Shown here: piece after piece, positions 1 to 9,331 of the stretch
How the letters are laid out: every line of letters starts with the position of its first letter
How positions within the stretch are numbered: the stretch's first letter is position 1
Assembly (NCBI GenBank): GCA_036939355.1
Contig: JALLAP010000010.1
Span: 19,242-83,241 of the forward strand
DNA from: Thalassiosira profunda
Lineage: Eukaryota; Bacillariophyta; Thalassiosirophyceae; Thalassiosirales; Thalassiosiraceae
DNA length: 64,000 nt
Direction: 5' to 3'
Translations under genes and position numbers: made by a program
Notes under the pieces: model-generated
What the model was told of the DNA's origin: nothing
The model's input: only the letters and a program-made list of their open reading frames with translations
Databases searched by the model: none

Positions 1-1317
1 AAGAAGTTCGACCCAAGGAAGGGGCTCAACGTCAAGGCCATGCTGTTGCAACGGAAGCAGGCCCTCGAGGACAAGAAGAAGAAAATGCGAGAGGTGGAGA
101 TGGCAGAGAAGGGCATGGGAGACGACGGCGAGGACCAAATGTTCGCCAAGGCGGAGCCCGACGGGCGTATCGAAGATCTCATGTCTCGCATCAAGTCGCT
201 CGAGAAGGACCGCAACAAGAAGTACAGGCGACAGGACAAGGCCATCGAGGAGTCCGACTACGAGAGGTGGAAGCGTCTCAACCTCGAGGGCGCCGATCTC
301 TCCTCGGACGAATCCTCGGACGACGAGGATCGGGACCTCACCGCGGCGAGGAAGAAGAAAAAGAAGAAGAAGAAGCGCGGCGACGATTACATGCTCCACT
401 TCGACGATTTGGACGCGTACAACAGGGCTCTGGCGGTGCATCAGGACGCCTACATTCACAAGTGGGTGAAGGTCAAGGTCGAGAAGGAGGACGACACCGA
501 GGGGGCCATGATCGACGATGTGGAGATGGAGAGCAACGCCGCCCCGAGCACCCTTACTGGCCCGAGCAGCAACGCTGGGGACGACATTGCCGAGGAGGAC
601 TTCGTCGGCGATTTGGGAGGCGAAGTGGCTGGTGGAAGACCGAGGCCTGCGATGCCAAGGCAGCAAACGGAGTACCTCGGCGACATTCCCGAGGACGACA
701 TGGAAGAAGGCGAGGGAGAGGAGGAGGGGGCGGCGCGTGGTCCTGACAGGAGAGCGATGATGTCAAAGCAGCAAACCGAATTCATTGGCGACATACCGGA
801 CGAGGAGGAGTCAGCGGCACCGGACACAGAAGCCATCAAGGCTGAGATTACTCAGCTCGTCAAGCTGGTCCTCCCGGAGCAGGAGGAATTCCTTGAGGAC
901 TTGTTCAGTCAGTTTGAGGGTAGGGAGGACGCGCTACGAGCCACTCTGCTCAAGAAGGCAGAGGCGCAGGGCATAGCACCACCTCCTCCTCCTCCTCCTG
1001 CCGCTGCCGCTGCCGTGGCTTCAGCCGGCGCGGGTGCTGCCGCGGGGCGCGGTCCTGACAGGAGATCGATGATGTCGAAGCAGCAAACGGAGTACATAGG
1101 CTCGGTGAGCGACATGGGGCAGGAGGAAGAGGACGCTGCGCCTGCAGATAGGAGATCCATGCTGTCAAAGCAAGCTACCGAATACATAGGTAGCGTCAGC
1201 GACATGGGGGAAGAGGAGGAGAATGCTCCTGACAGGAGGGCCAGTTTGGCAAAGGATAGGACAATGTCAAGATACAGAAGGAACCTCAGCGACGTTGTGG
1301 AGGAAGAAGAGGAGTAA
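1..1317 (+). CDS. Charged repeat-containing protein, 5' partial
   Basis: The reading frame is open from base 1, so the 5' end lies outside the window; the first internal ATG is at 40. The visible 438 residues are highly charged: a basic coiled-coil-like start, a poly-Lys run near residue 118, an acidic middle, and a Pro/Ala run near residue 335. Four or five copies of a motif of the form DRRxMxSKQxTEYIG followed by an acidic patch occur at about 649-700, 742-805, 1051-1116, 1144-1206 and 1229-1290 (last copy degenerate). The RRxS/RRxM part looks like a basophilic kinase site, which is inference. I recognise no catalytic domain. It converges on the next gene with 33 bases between stop codons. 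Confidence 0.7.
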   Translation, partial: KKFDPRKGLNVKAMLLQRKQALEDKKKKMREVEMAEKGMGDDGEDQMFAKAEPDGRIEDLMSRIKSLEKDRNKKYRRQDKAIEESDYERWKRLNLEGADLSSDESSDDEDRDLTAARKKKKKKKKRGDDYMLHFDDLDAYNRALAVHQDAYIHKWVKVKVEKEDDTEGAMIDDVEMESNAAPSTLTGPSSNAGDDIAEEDFVGDLGGEVAGGRPRPAMPRQQTEYLGDIPEDDMEEGEGEEEGAARGPDRRAMMSKQQTEFIGDIPDEEESAAPDTEAIKAEITQLVKLVLPEQEEFLEDLFSQFEGREDALRATLLKKAEAQGIAPPPPPPPAAAAAVASAGAGAAAGRGPDRRSMMSKQQTEYIGSVSDMGQEEEDAAPADRRSMLSKQATEYIGSVSDMGEEEENAPDRRASLAKDRTMSRYRRNLSDVVEEEEE

Positions 1318-1350
1318 TGGGAACAATTTTTAATGTATTGTAGAGAGAAA

Positions 1351-2631
1351 TCATTCAACGATGCGCTCAAAGTCGACGTATTGTTTCAATGCGATCTGCT
1401 CCTCGAACAATTCCCAGCCTGCAAGTTTGTTGATCGAGCCCTTGTCTTTTCCCACCTCGCACTTCACCTTCTTTGCGTCCTCCTTCCAATGAGGCCGCAA
1501 TGCAAAGTCCTCTTCTCGTCGCTGGTGCCGGAAGAAAATGTTGTCGTTGGGTTGCGAGGGGATCATGCTGCTTGTTGATATGATGCGGCCAATCCGCTGC
1601 AGCCGCGTTGGGTCTGGCACTGCCGCGGGTTCCGGGCAGCAAAATAGGTCGAACAGGACTGTTCCCGGCTTTGTGCTTTCCAAGTGATCGAGGAAAGTAT
1701 CGAATTGTTGCTTGCCCGGCGCTTTTGTTTTCGCGGGCTGGCCTTTCATTCCAGCTTTGCTGCTTGCCGTTTCATTGGGACATACTTCATCTGCTGCAGA
1801 ATCGTCAACTGCACCACTATGCCTTCCATCCAAGACTGGTTGCAGTATCAATATGTACGGAAAATGGACTCTCTCCTCCGGAGCGCTGCCATCGGCATCG
1901 AACGAGCAGTAATCGGATGCACCGAGTGAGAGCGGATGATCGCTGTACTTCCAAAAACTCTTCAGCAATGGCTTCAGCGCCAGGTTCATCCGCCCCGTCA
2001 ACTGTGTGCACTGTACGTGTTGAAAGTAATTCATCTCTTTTTGCCCCGTCTTGCTGCCCATGAGTAGCAGATTGCCACTGCGCATGCTGTTTCCCCGGAA
2101 GGCCTTGATGGCGCAGCAGGGGAAGAGGTTGGCACTCCGCAGTTTGTTGCCCGCCGCGTGCAATACCGCCTTTGCAATAGGGTTCCGTACTACGTCGTTT
2201 GGTGGGCGCATGGCCGAAGAAAGTCGGACTATGCAATGCTCCACCGTTCTCCCCGGAGTCAATAGGCCCGTGTAGGGTGCATCTTTTGATGATTGCTGCA
2301 TGGGTTGCTCGAACAACTCGATCCTCGCCTTACAAAGCACCCCGTGAGGACATATCGTCTTGCCTCCGGTCCTGTTGCCCTTATTGACGAAGCGCAGATC
2401 GTGCGGACATTGCAAGTGCTCGCTGTAGTCGCTGGAGGTGATGTCGGCAATCACAGCGTCGTAGCTCGGCCACTCCCGAGCTTGATGCTCGCTGGTCCGC
2501 TGCTTGTGCTCCTCGCCCTCGCGCCGTCCGCGGCGGTTGTTGTGCTCCCGCAGCATCAGCCAGAGGGCCTCGCACTGCTCCTCCGCGGTGCTCATTCTGG
2601 ATCTGGGGGTGCTGTATGCCTTCACCTTCAT
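1351..2631 (-). CDS. Catalase-fold (catalase-like) protein
   Basis: Single-exon gene of 426 residues starting at ATG 2631. The middle matches the catalase-like fold: CPHGVLCKA supplies a candidate distal His, then GLLTPGRTVEHCIVRLSSA, then SGNLLLMGSKTGQKEMNYF, equivalent to the 'G..aivRfS...' and 'S.nl..m...g....nFF' blocks of catalase-superfamily proteins. A late segment, FFRHQRREEDFALRPHW, also fits catalase-like proteins. It is shorter than classical catalase (about 480-500 residues) and lacks the usual RxxxY proximal haem-ligand signature in an obvious place. It has no C-terminal peroxisomal tripeptide. Peroxide or hydroperoxide metabolism is likely from the fold but the activity is unproven. 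Confidence 0.6.
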   Translation of the reverse strand: MKVKAYSTPRSRMSTAEEQCEALWLMLREHNNRRGRREGEEHKQRTSEHQAREWPSYDAVIADITSSDYSEHLQCPHDLRFVNKGNRTGGKTICPHGVLCKARIELFEQPMQQSSKDAPYTGLLTPGRTVEHCIVRLSSAMRPPNDVVRNPIAKAVLHAAGNKLRSANLFPCCAIKAFRGNSMRSGNLLLMGSKTGQKEMNYFQHVQCTQLTGRMNLALKPLLKSFWKYSDHPLSLGASDYCSFDADGSAPEERVHFPYILILQPVLDGRHSGAVDDSAADEVCPNETASSKAGMKGQPAKTKAPGKQQFDTFLDHLESTKPGTVLFDLFCCPEPAAVPDPTRLQRIGRIISTSSMIPSQPNDNIFFRHQRREEDFALRPHWKEDAKKVKCEVGKDKGSINKLAGWELFEEQIALKQYVDFERIVE

Positions 2632-2788
2632 TCACCGCGCGAGCGCCAATCAAAAGGTTATGCACAGGTTGGACCAGGCGGCGTTCATTTTGGACTGGGC
2701 GGGTACCATCACCTTCACCGAGCTGTGCAGGTTGCAGGTTGCAGAGGGTTCAGAGCTGCCTGTGTGAATTGATGGTGCAGTGTTGGAG

Positions 2789-2838
2789 TTAGGGTTAGGG
2801 TTAGGTTCGTTAGCAGGTTAGGGTTGGGGTTGTTAGGG
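2789..2838 (+). repeat. Interstitial telomere-like TTAGGG tract
   Basis: Two short runs of TTAGGG and variants lie at 2789-2805 and 2816-2838, separated by about 10 bases, in the gap between a leftward gene (start 2631) and a rightward gene (start 2953). Perfect units and single-base variants (TTGGGG, TTAGG) are mixed, as expected of a decayed interstitial telomeric sequence or a telo-box-like promoter element. Confidence 0.75.
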
Positions 2839-2952
2839 CGCGCCTCTTTCGTTTCTGAACTGTCTGCAGCACCGGTGGAGCACCTGCAATCTTGCAATCT
2901 TCTGCAGCGGCCGCCACCACAGCGGACCACCGTGCTCTTATCGACCGCCAAG

Positions 2953-3531
2953 ATGACGCGCTCAGTCGCCCTATGCTTGCTCTGCCTGCTGCTCGCCGCG
3001 GCGGTGCCTGGTGGCGGCCCGATATCCGCCCACGGGCGAGAGGTGGAGCAGCGGCAACAGGACAGCTCCTCTCGGAATTTGAACAGCCCTCACGAGCACC
3101 TCCACACCTTCATCGCCCTGACAAACACGACAAACACCACAAATGCCACTACCACGTCTCCCACGCCGGCGACTCCGCCCGCACCCTCGGAGCCGACGCC
3201 GCCCCCAACGCACTCGCCTACCAAAAAATACGTGCCATCGGATGACGATGAGGAAAACAGGGACGAAGAGCAGAAACAAGGGACGCGGGTGGGCATCATC
3301 TTCCTGTGGGTCGTGGTAATCTTCGCGGCCATCTGGGGGCTCTGCTATTTCCGAGATCCCGTCGTCTTCTTCTTCTTGAGCGCATGGACCAATACGCGTC
3401 GCTACGGCTGCAAGGGGTGTTTGCATTCCTTTTTTCCCTGCTTCTTCGGATCCCTCCCCGATGGCGGCGAAAGCGCGTTGGATCAAATCATCTTCGAGAC
3501 GGAAGACCCGAATGCCCCCCTGATGACATAA
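2953..3531 (+). CDS. Type I single-pass membrane protein
   Basis: The 192-residue protein starts at ATG 2953, chosen because it opens a clear signal peptide (MTRSVALCLLCLLLAAAVPG). A Ser/Thr/Pro-rich lumenal stalk follows with NTT/NAT sequons (N-glycosylation sites) and PTPPPTHSPT-like proline repeats. An acidic patch (DDDEENRDEEQ) then precedes one transmembrane segment (GIIFLWVVVIFAAIWGLCYF, about residues 114-135). The cytoplasmic tail is Cys-rich. No family was recognised; a mucin-like cell-surface or endomembrane protein is inferred. The frame stays open upstream without an ATG, which does not support a longer protein. Confidence 0.7.
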   Translation: MTRSVALCLLCLLLAAAVPGGGPISAHGREVEQRQQDSSSRNLNSPHEHLHTFIALTNTTNTTNATTTSPTPATPPAPSEPTPPPTHSPTKKYVPSDDDEENRDEEQKQGTRVGIIFLWVVVIFAAIWGLCYFRDPVVFFFLSAWTNTRRYGCKGCLHSFFPCFFGSLPDGGESALDQIIFETEDPNAPLMT

Positions 3532-3811
3532 CAACAAAGTTATTGACTGGAACGATGGGGGTTTCTTGGAGCCGAAAGGATTGGTGTACAATAGGATTTG
3601 TTGGGCGCCTCGATTGCAATTGATGTTCCCTTTGCAATTCCTCGTGCGCACCGTACAGGGGGGTCAGTGGAGCTGTCTTGCTATCGTGCAGCCATTCTAT
3701 AGTAGATGAGAATTGGGGGTCAATGACAATGATTTGCAACTACATGCTTCATTGCCTAATTTTGCATTCACTGCATCACGTCGCCATCAGAGTTGTTCAA
3801 TTTCCCACCAG

Positions 3812-4910
3812 TCAATCATCAGATGACGCATCCCTCGCTCCGTCGGAGAACGTATTTCCGACAAACAAAACCCAGATGATTGCGTAGAACAAATAGAATA
3901 GCCACGTGACGTTGAACGACATGAAAGATGTAAAGTTCTTTCCTCCGATGCATGTCCCCATCCAAGGACAGTGATGATCGTACCCTTCGATGCACACGTT
4001 GCATTCCGGACAGTGAACGGCACCCGGCGGTTGGTAGACGCTGCACATGTCGCAATACCTCCATCCCCTCCCGGCACTGACGTTGGACGGCAACCCAGCA
4101 TAGCCATTCTTTCCGCCCGCCTCCGGTTGGACCACGCCCGGATCGGAACACGCCACAATGAGGAGCGACACCACTCCCACGATGTAGAATACCAAACATG
4201 TGGCTGCTGATATTGGGCCCACGTTGTGGTACGCTCTCGGAGCAAAGAATATGGTGCCGATTGTCAACAAGCCAAAGCAGCAGATTGGGCCAAACCTTTC
4301 ACGGGGCCAATTGCAATTGTTGGTGCATAAGATATGCATGAAATCGATTTGCAAATAATGATTGGCAAGGAGCTTCTTACCAATGAGGACCCATAATGCC
4401 AAAGCCCATTTTGTGGAAGCATCGCGGAAAGACAACAATCATATTCCCAACACGTGGTGAGGGTGCGGAGCCATCGTGCCCTGTTGCCGCCATCATCAAT
4501 TGACACGGCCCTCGCCTGATGGCAGCAGGACAGCAAGGACAAAACACCTGTTTCGGCCTTCTCCGCCTGGCGTCCTCGTTGCCGATGCTGTCCATTTCCA
4601 AGCTAAAGGCGTTGCGATCTCCCCCCATGTGTTTGGTGCGCCGCAGAGGCACGGGTCCAAGCAATCGGTCCAAATCGTGGTCAGAGATCTGCTCTTCCAC
4701 ATCCTCCACGTCCTCAAATAGTTCGTCCGAGTTGAACGACTTTGGAGAATGTCTGCCGCTGTCGACGCTGTCCTCGTCGCGACGGTCCACGACCAACCGG
4801 CCTCTCTCCACCGGTTCCGCAACTTCTCGCGCCGCCGGGACGGCCGCTGGAATAGCGCCGTCAGATGGCGGCGACGGAGCGCCTTCCGCAGAGGATTCGA
4901 GGGACGCCAT
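3812..4910 (-). CDS. DHHC-type protein S-acyltransferase
   Basis: Two exons on the minus strand: 4910..4381 and 4295..3812, with an 85-base GT-AG intron, give 337 residues. The junction rebuilds MGPHWFGPICCFGLLTI, the conserved '...MGPD...' entry to the first membrane helix in this family. The Cys-rich domain is complete: CDMC, HCPEC, then the catalytic Asp-His-His-Cys in YDHHCPWMGTCIG. It transfers palmitate to Cys residues of target proteins, usually at Golgi, vacuole or plasma membrane. The N-terminal 150 residues are hydrophilic and acidic. The protein ends soon after the third hydrophobic segment (LFYLFYAIIWVLFVG), so the usual fourth helix is absent in this model. Confidence 0.88.
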
Positions 4911-5033
4911 TGATGTGGGAGGGGCCGGCGGAGGCGAGGAGGAGGTGCGCCGCGCCGGGGAGCAACGGAGCAACGGAACTCGAAGAAGCTAGAGGGAGGA
5001 TAGATAGAGGAAGTGGAGGCGTGATCTGATGAC

Positions 5034-5156
5034 ATCACGCTGTGAGAAACACGTGTGACCTCCTCTCAAGAGTTCAAAGCTCCAAGATTTGTCACTGTTC
5101 CTTTTGGATGCGCCAGTCTATGTGATCACGCTGTGAGAAACACGGACCTCCTCTCA
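5034..5156. repeat. Imperfect direct repeat in intergenic region
   Basis: A unit of about 33 bases, ATCACGCTGTGAGAAACACG followed by GACCTCCTCTCA, occurs at 5034-5068 and again at 5125-5156; the first copy has three extra bases. The copies are about 90 bases apart in the 346-base gap 4911-5256 between the DHHC gene and the 3' end of the IWS1 gene. No gene is evident in the gap; this may be a regulatory duplication or a mobile-element remnant. Confidence 0.7.
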
Positions 5157-5256
5157 CTCCTCTTTTTGAGAGGAGATGGATTGCAGTTGGCAAACCTTCT
5201 TTGTTTATGCTTCATTGCAATCCATGGGCAAATATCCATTCTTTGCAACCCAGTAA

Positions 5257-6855
5257 TCATTTGACGGGCCGTCCCTCGATGGAGATATTTCCGCTCAGCT
5301 TGTTCCTCTTTTTGCTGCGATTGACCATCTTCTTCTCCAGCTGACTGCGCCGATCCTCCCTGTCTGCGCCCCCCATCGCCGCCTTGGCCGAGGCGAGGTT
5401 CCGCGTATCCCCCACGAACCCCCGTTTGTCCTCCGGCCGGACCGTGTACTGAAATCCCTTCGAGAACGGCACCCGCACCCGATTGTTCCCCGCGTCCGTC
5501 GCACTCTTCGTCCCCTCGGAAATGATCTGGGCCAAGTCGTCCTCCGTTTTTCCCCGTGCCGCGCCCCCCGACCGCCGGCGTTCCTCCCGCTTCTCCTCCG
5601 CGGCCCGATCGCGCGCCAACCCCACGAGGCTGCCCCCCTCGTTGTACGCGCGGGCGGCCTGGGCTCGCTCCAGATCGCGCATGTTCCCGCTCTTCTGAAA
5701 GATGGGTCGGGACCACTGTTCGATGGTCGACTTGAGCATCTTCTTCATGTCGGGGGTCTCGTCCTTGTGCATGTACAATGTCATGACGACCTTGCCGAAG
5801 CCGGAGCGCTTGAGGTCGGTGGAATTGACCCCGTTCTCCCCCGACATGCCGGCGATGGATTCGACGATGCGGCGGCGCACAGTGACGTTTCCCAGGGTGC
5901 CGTTGGGCAAGGGCTGGATCCACCGCTTGCACATGCTCAAGAGGTCCAAATCCAGCAGCACCCGCTGCAAATCCTTCTTGGCCAGGGTGTCCATCACCTT
6001 CTGCAGCATCGCCAATTTCTTCATCCCCGGGCGCTTGTTGGCGATGCTCTCCTCGTCGGCGTCGGCCGCCGCGTCCATCTTCTTCAAAAACTCCGTCCCC
6101 TTGACCTCCAAATCCTGCAGGTTGACCTTTTCCTTCTTCTTCTTCTGCATCCGCTTCACGGCCTCCTTCAGCGCCGACGTGGCGTTGGGCGTCCCCTCGT
6201 CGTCGGAGAGGCTGATCTTGTCCAGGCCCCCGCCCGAGCTCTTTCTGGATGCGGACTTCTTCTGCTTCGCCTTCTTCTCCTCCTCGGAATCGTAGCCGTC
6301 CGGGCGCTCGTCGTCGAATTTCTGCTCCGAATACAGCTCCTTGAGGGCATCGGGGTCGTCGTCCGCGTCGATGAAGTCATCGTCTTCCTTGGTCCGCTCG
6401 AAGGTGTCCGAATCGTAGGAATCGCCCGAGTCGTACCCCTCCCCCTTCTCCCCCTCCTTCTCCCCCTCCTGGCTCTTTTTGGAGCGCTTCTTCCGCGGCT
6501 CCCTCCCCTCCCCGCCCTCCCCCGCGCGCTTCTTCGCCAGCGCCTCCATCCGCTCCTTCATGCTGCGCGTGTCCTTTTTGGCCGGCTTCTTCTTCTTGGC
6601 GGCCTTGCGCTTCTTCCCCAATTTCTTCGCCTTGGGCCCCTCCTCGTCGCTCGAGGAGTCGAACAATCCCGCATCCTCCGAGTCGGAATCGGACAAATCG
6701 TTGTCGGCGTCCGGGGCGTCCGTTTTGGCGGCCTTGGGCTTGGAGGCCGCGCCGTCCTTCTTGCGGGCGATGGGCTGGGATTTGGCCGCCGCGATGAGGT
6801 CGTCCGTATCGGCGTCCGAGGAGGAGTCGCCGAAGAGGTCGTTGTCGCCCGCCAT
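5257..6855 (-). CDS. IWS1: IWS1/Spn1 transcription elongation factor
   Basis: Single exon, 532 residues, starting at MAGDNDLFGDSS (ATG 6855). The N-terminal half is disordered and charged (SSSDAD, DSDSED, poly-Lys), as in IWS1/Spn1 proteins. The C-terminal half holds the conserved TFIIS N-terminal-like helical domain: LLDLDLLSMCKRWIQPLPNG, KRSGFGKVVMTLYMHKDET and EQWSRPIFQ. In yeast and animals this protein binds Spt6 and RNA polymerase II and supports elongation and mRNA maturation in the nucleus. The motif ACTGCAACC directly precedes the ATG. A long antisense open frame here is a composition artefact. Confidence 0.9.
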   Translation of the reverse strand: MAGDNDLFGDSSSDADTDDLIAAAKSQPIARKKDGAASKPKAAKTDAPDADNDLSDSDSEDAGLFDSSSDEEGPKAKKLGKKRKAAKKKKPAKKDTRSMKERMEALAKKRAGEGGEGREPRKKRSKKSQEGEKEGEKGEGYDSGDSYDSDTFERTKEDDDFIDADDDPDALKELYSEQKFDDERPDGYDSEEEKKAKQKKSASRKSSGGGLDKISLSDDEGTPNATSALKEAVKRMQKKKKEKVNLQDLEVKGTEFLKKMDAAADADEESIANKRPGMKKLAMLQKVMDTLAKKDLQRVLLDLDLLSMCKRWIQPLPNGTLGNVTVRRRIVESIAGMSGENGVNSTDLKRSGFGKVVMTLYMHKDETPDMKKMLKSTIEQWSRPIFQKSGNMRDLERAQAARAYNEGGSLVGLARDRAAEEKREERRRSGGAARGKTEDDLAQIISEGTKSATDAGNNRVRVPFSKGFQYTVRPEDKRGFVGDTRNLASAKAAMGGADREDRRSQLEKKMVNRSKKRNKLSGNISIEGRPVK

Positions 6856-7224
6856 GGTTGCAGTGTGTCGGTTGTTGGTTGGCGTGAATGGATCCGCTGC
6901 TGCAATTATTTTTGCGCACAAGATGTGCACCTCTCCGTAAAATGAGACTCCGCCGCCGGACCACTTGCTTGACCGATGGGTTGCAATTGAAGGAGGCTGT
7001 CGATGCCTGCGGGGAGGGCGGAGGACGTGGAGGCTCGGTGGGAGTGGGTGCTGGGGGTAGGGAATTGTATTTTGGGGTATTGATTTTGAGCAAAAAATAG
7101 TCCTAACGCCTTTGATGGACTAACAAAAAAGTCTCTCTATTTCGGTACCCCAACACTCCCCAAATTCCCAGAGATCTCACTCCTCTTTGCGAGCAAATAA
7201 ACGTGTGGTCGACAAGTTGCGGGC
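6856..7224. other. Divergent intergenic/promoter region
   Basis: A 369-base gap between two genes transcribed away from each other. It contains CACATCTTGTGC (minus strand, about 6917-6930) followed by an AATTGCAGC tract on the IWS1 side, and GTTGCAATTG near 6969. No TATA box was identified and no gene is supported here. Confidence 0.5.
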
Positions 7225-9172
7225 ATGAGCGGCAATCAGGCTGCAAGGCCCTCGCGCTGGGGGGCGCAGCCTCCTGCCCCCGTCGCTCCTACTGGAGGCG
7301 GTGTTGGTGGCGCCGAAGAGCGGCGCGAGCGCGCCCAATCGTGGACCGATCCGCGAAGGCGAGGTTACGAGGATGGTGCGGGCCGAACGAGGCTGATGAG
7401 ATGAAATTGCTCTGCTCTCTTTGCATCCTCCCGTGGAGTCCTCTTTATCGATCGATATTGACACGCGTTATTTGCAATTCTCCTCCACTCTAGCCCCCGC
7501 AGGCGGCGGGAATTTTGAGCGGGGCGGCCGCGACGAATTCGGGCGCGATGGCCCTCGCTCTGACCGTTGGGGAGACAGGAGGGAAGGCAGGGATGGCGGA
7601 GGCCGACCCTCCTACGACAGCCAACGCTTTCTCTACGACAACGGGCGCCAGCAGGGAATGGGGGATGATTGGAGGTGCATGGAGGTGAATCCACACACAA
7701 AAACCGACGGAGAATCGCATGTCTTGCAGCCTTGCTCCAGCGTTGATGTTTCGTGTCAGCTGCTAACCGACCTTGTCTCTCCACGGATGTCCAACTCAAC
7801 GGATGTATGGATATTTCCTGAATAACCTTTTCTTGAAATCAAGTGCGGATTAAGCAACCACCCGAGAGACGAGTGCTGCCCTGGATGCCAGACCTGGAGG
7901 AGGGAGGGACACCAGGGAAACAGACGCGAGGGAGACCGAGGGAGAGACGACGTGGATGGCCACTATGGCCCGCCCGGAGCGCGACGGGAGCGCGAGGAAG
8001 ACGACTTCGGCCGCCGTCCCCGCAAAAAGGGACCCCGGGAGCGCCAGTGGCCTCCCCAATTTGAGGCCTCCGGTTCCTCCTTTATCTTCGACGCCCGAAG
8101 CGGTATGTTTTACGAGCCGTCTAGCGATTTCTTTTATGATCCCAAGACAAAGCTCTACTACAGCAACAAGAAGCGGCAGTACTTTCAGTACGTGGAGGAG
8201 AAGAGGCCGTATGTGTTTCAGCCGGTAGGGGAGAGTGGATCGGCTGGTCAGCAGGGAGGAGGGCCGGGGATGGGAGGGATTCCTCCACCCAAGGTGATCA
8301 CTGCAGCAGAGGAAGCTGCGGTAGAGGTTGCACCAGAGGCAAATGCCACTGGCGCCAATCAGGAGAAGGTGGAGATGAAGCCAACGATTGCAATCAGCCT
8401 CAAAACACCCGTGCCGCAAAAGGATGGCGGCGCCAAATCGCTGAATGAAGTGGCGTCGTTGGAGAAGGCCAAATTGGAGCAGGCCAAGATCCAGGAGATC
8501 ATAATGAAGCGGAAGAACTCTGCCATGTCAACGGGCGACAGCACCAACACCCCAGGGGTGCACAAGAAGCACGCCAAGGATATGGACAAGTGGTCCGAGC
8601 GCGTGAAGGAAATGCGCGACCGAACCCCAGCGGAGGCTCCACCTCCATCGAAGAGGGTGAAGACCACAGCGTCTGGCCAGCCCATCTGTGTGTTGTGTCG
8701 TCGCAAGTTCGCCAACTTGGAAAAGCTGGAGCAGCACGAGAGGTTGTCGGCAATGCACAAGGAGAACTTGGCCAAGAAGGTCGCGGCGGACGCTGCTGCG
8801 AAAGAGGCAGCGGCGAAGAGGCAGCCGTCAGATACCCTGTACAGGGATAGATCGAAGGAGCGGCGCGTGATGTACGGCTCGCATACGAATCAGGAGTCTT
8901 CCTCCCACGCCGAAGCTTTGATGGCGCACAACCTGGGGTCATCTTCTGAAGGCAAGCCTGCCGAGACAGTGCGTCCAGAGGAGACTCTGAACGATGCCAA
9001 CGTGGGAAACAAACTGCTCGAGAAGATGGGATGGAAGAGCGGTGATGCGCTGGGCCGAGAACCGGCGGCTGGGAACAGCGGAGCAGAATGGAAGAAGGGC
9101 GATGCAGCCAGCAGCCTGAAGAGCGATTGGGAGAGGATTGAATCGCTGGCGCAGAGGGGTGGAAGGAGGTAA
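7225..9172 (+). CDS. RBM5/RBM10/SUA-like splicing factor (RanBP2 ZnF, OCRE, C2H2, G-patch)
   Basis: Three exons, 7225..7375, 7494..7684 and 7844..9172, give 556 residues. The exon 2/3 junction rebuilds a RanBP2-type zinc finger, WRCMECG...N...CCPGC, split by the intron. Next come an OCRE domain (FIFDARSGMFYEPSSDFFYD and YYSNKKRQYFQY), a C2H2 finger (CVLCRRKFANLEKLEQH) and a C-terminal G-patch (GNKLLEKMGWKSGDALG). This order is typical of RBM5/RBM10 and plant SUPPRESSOR OF ABI3-5, which act in 3' splice-site choice. No RRM was seen, unlike the animal proteins. Exon 2 has two in-frame acceptors nine bases apart (7494 or 7503). Confidence 0.85.
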
Positions 9173-9331
9173 ACAGATTGACATTTGTGCAGTAGGAGTA
9201 ATTGCAATTCGGGGACAGTAGGTACTGTTACAGTTTGCTGTTACGCATTGTTGCGGTTTACAGTGCACTAGCTAGCATGACATCGATCACATCGAGATTC
9301 GTCTCACACAACTCCTTATCGCGCTCACAGT

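Noticed and set aside
4379..4439. Apparent frameshift in the DHHC gene
   Set aside because: A normal 85-base GT-AG intron from 4380 to 4296 restores the frame and the conserved MGPHWFGP sequence.
5767..6945. 392-codon open frame antisense to the IWS1 gene
   Set aside because: Leu/Val/Arg-rich composition from the complement of Asp/Glu/Lys codons, no domain, fully overlaps a conserved gene.
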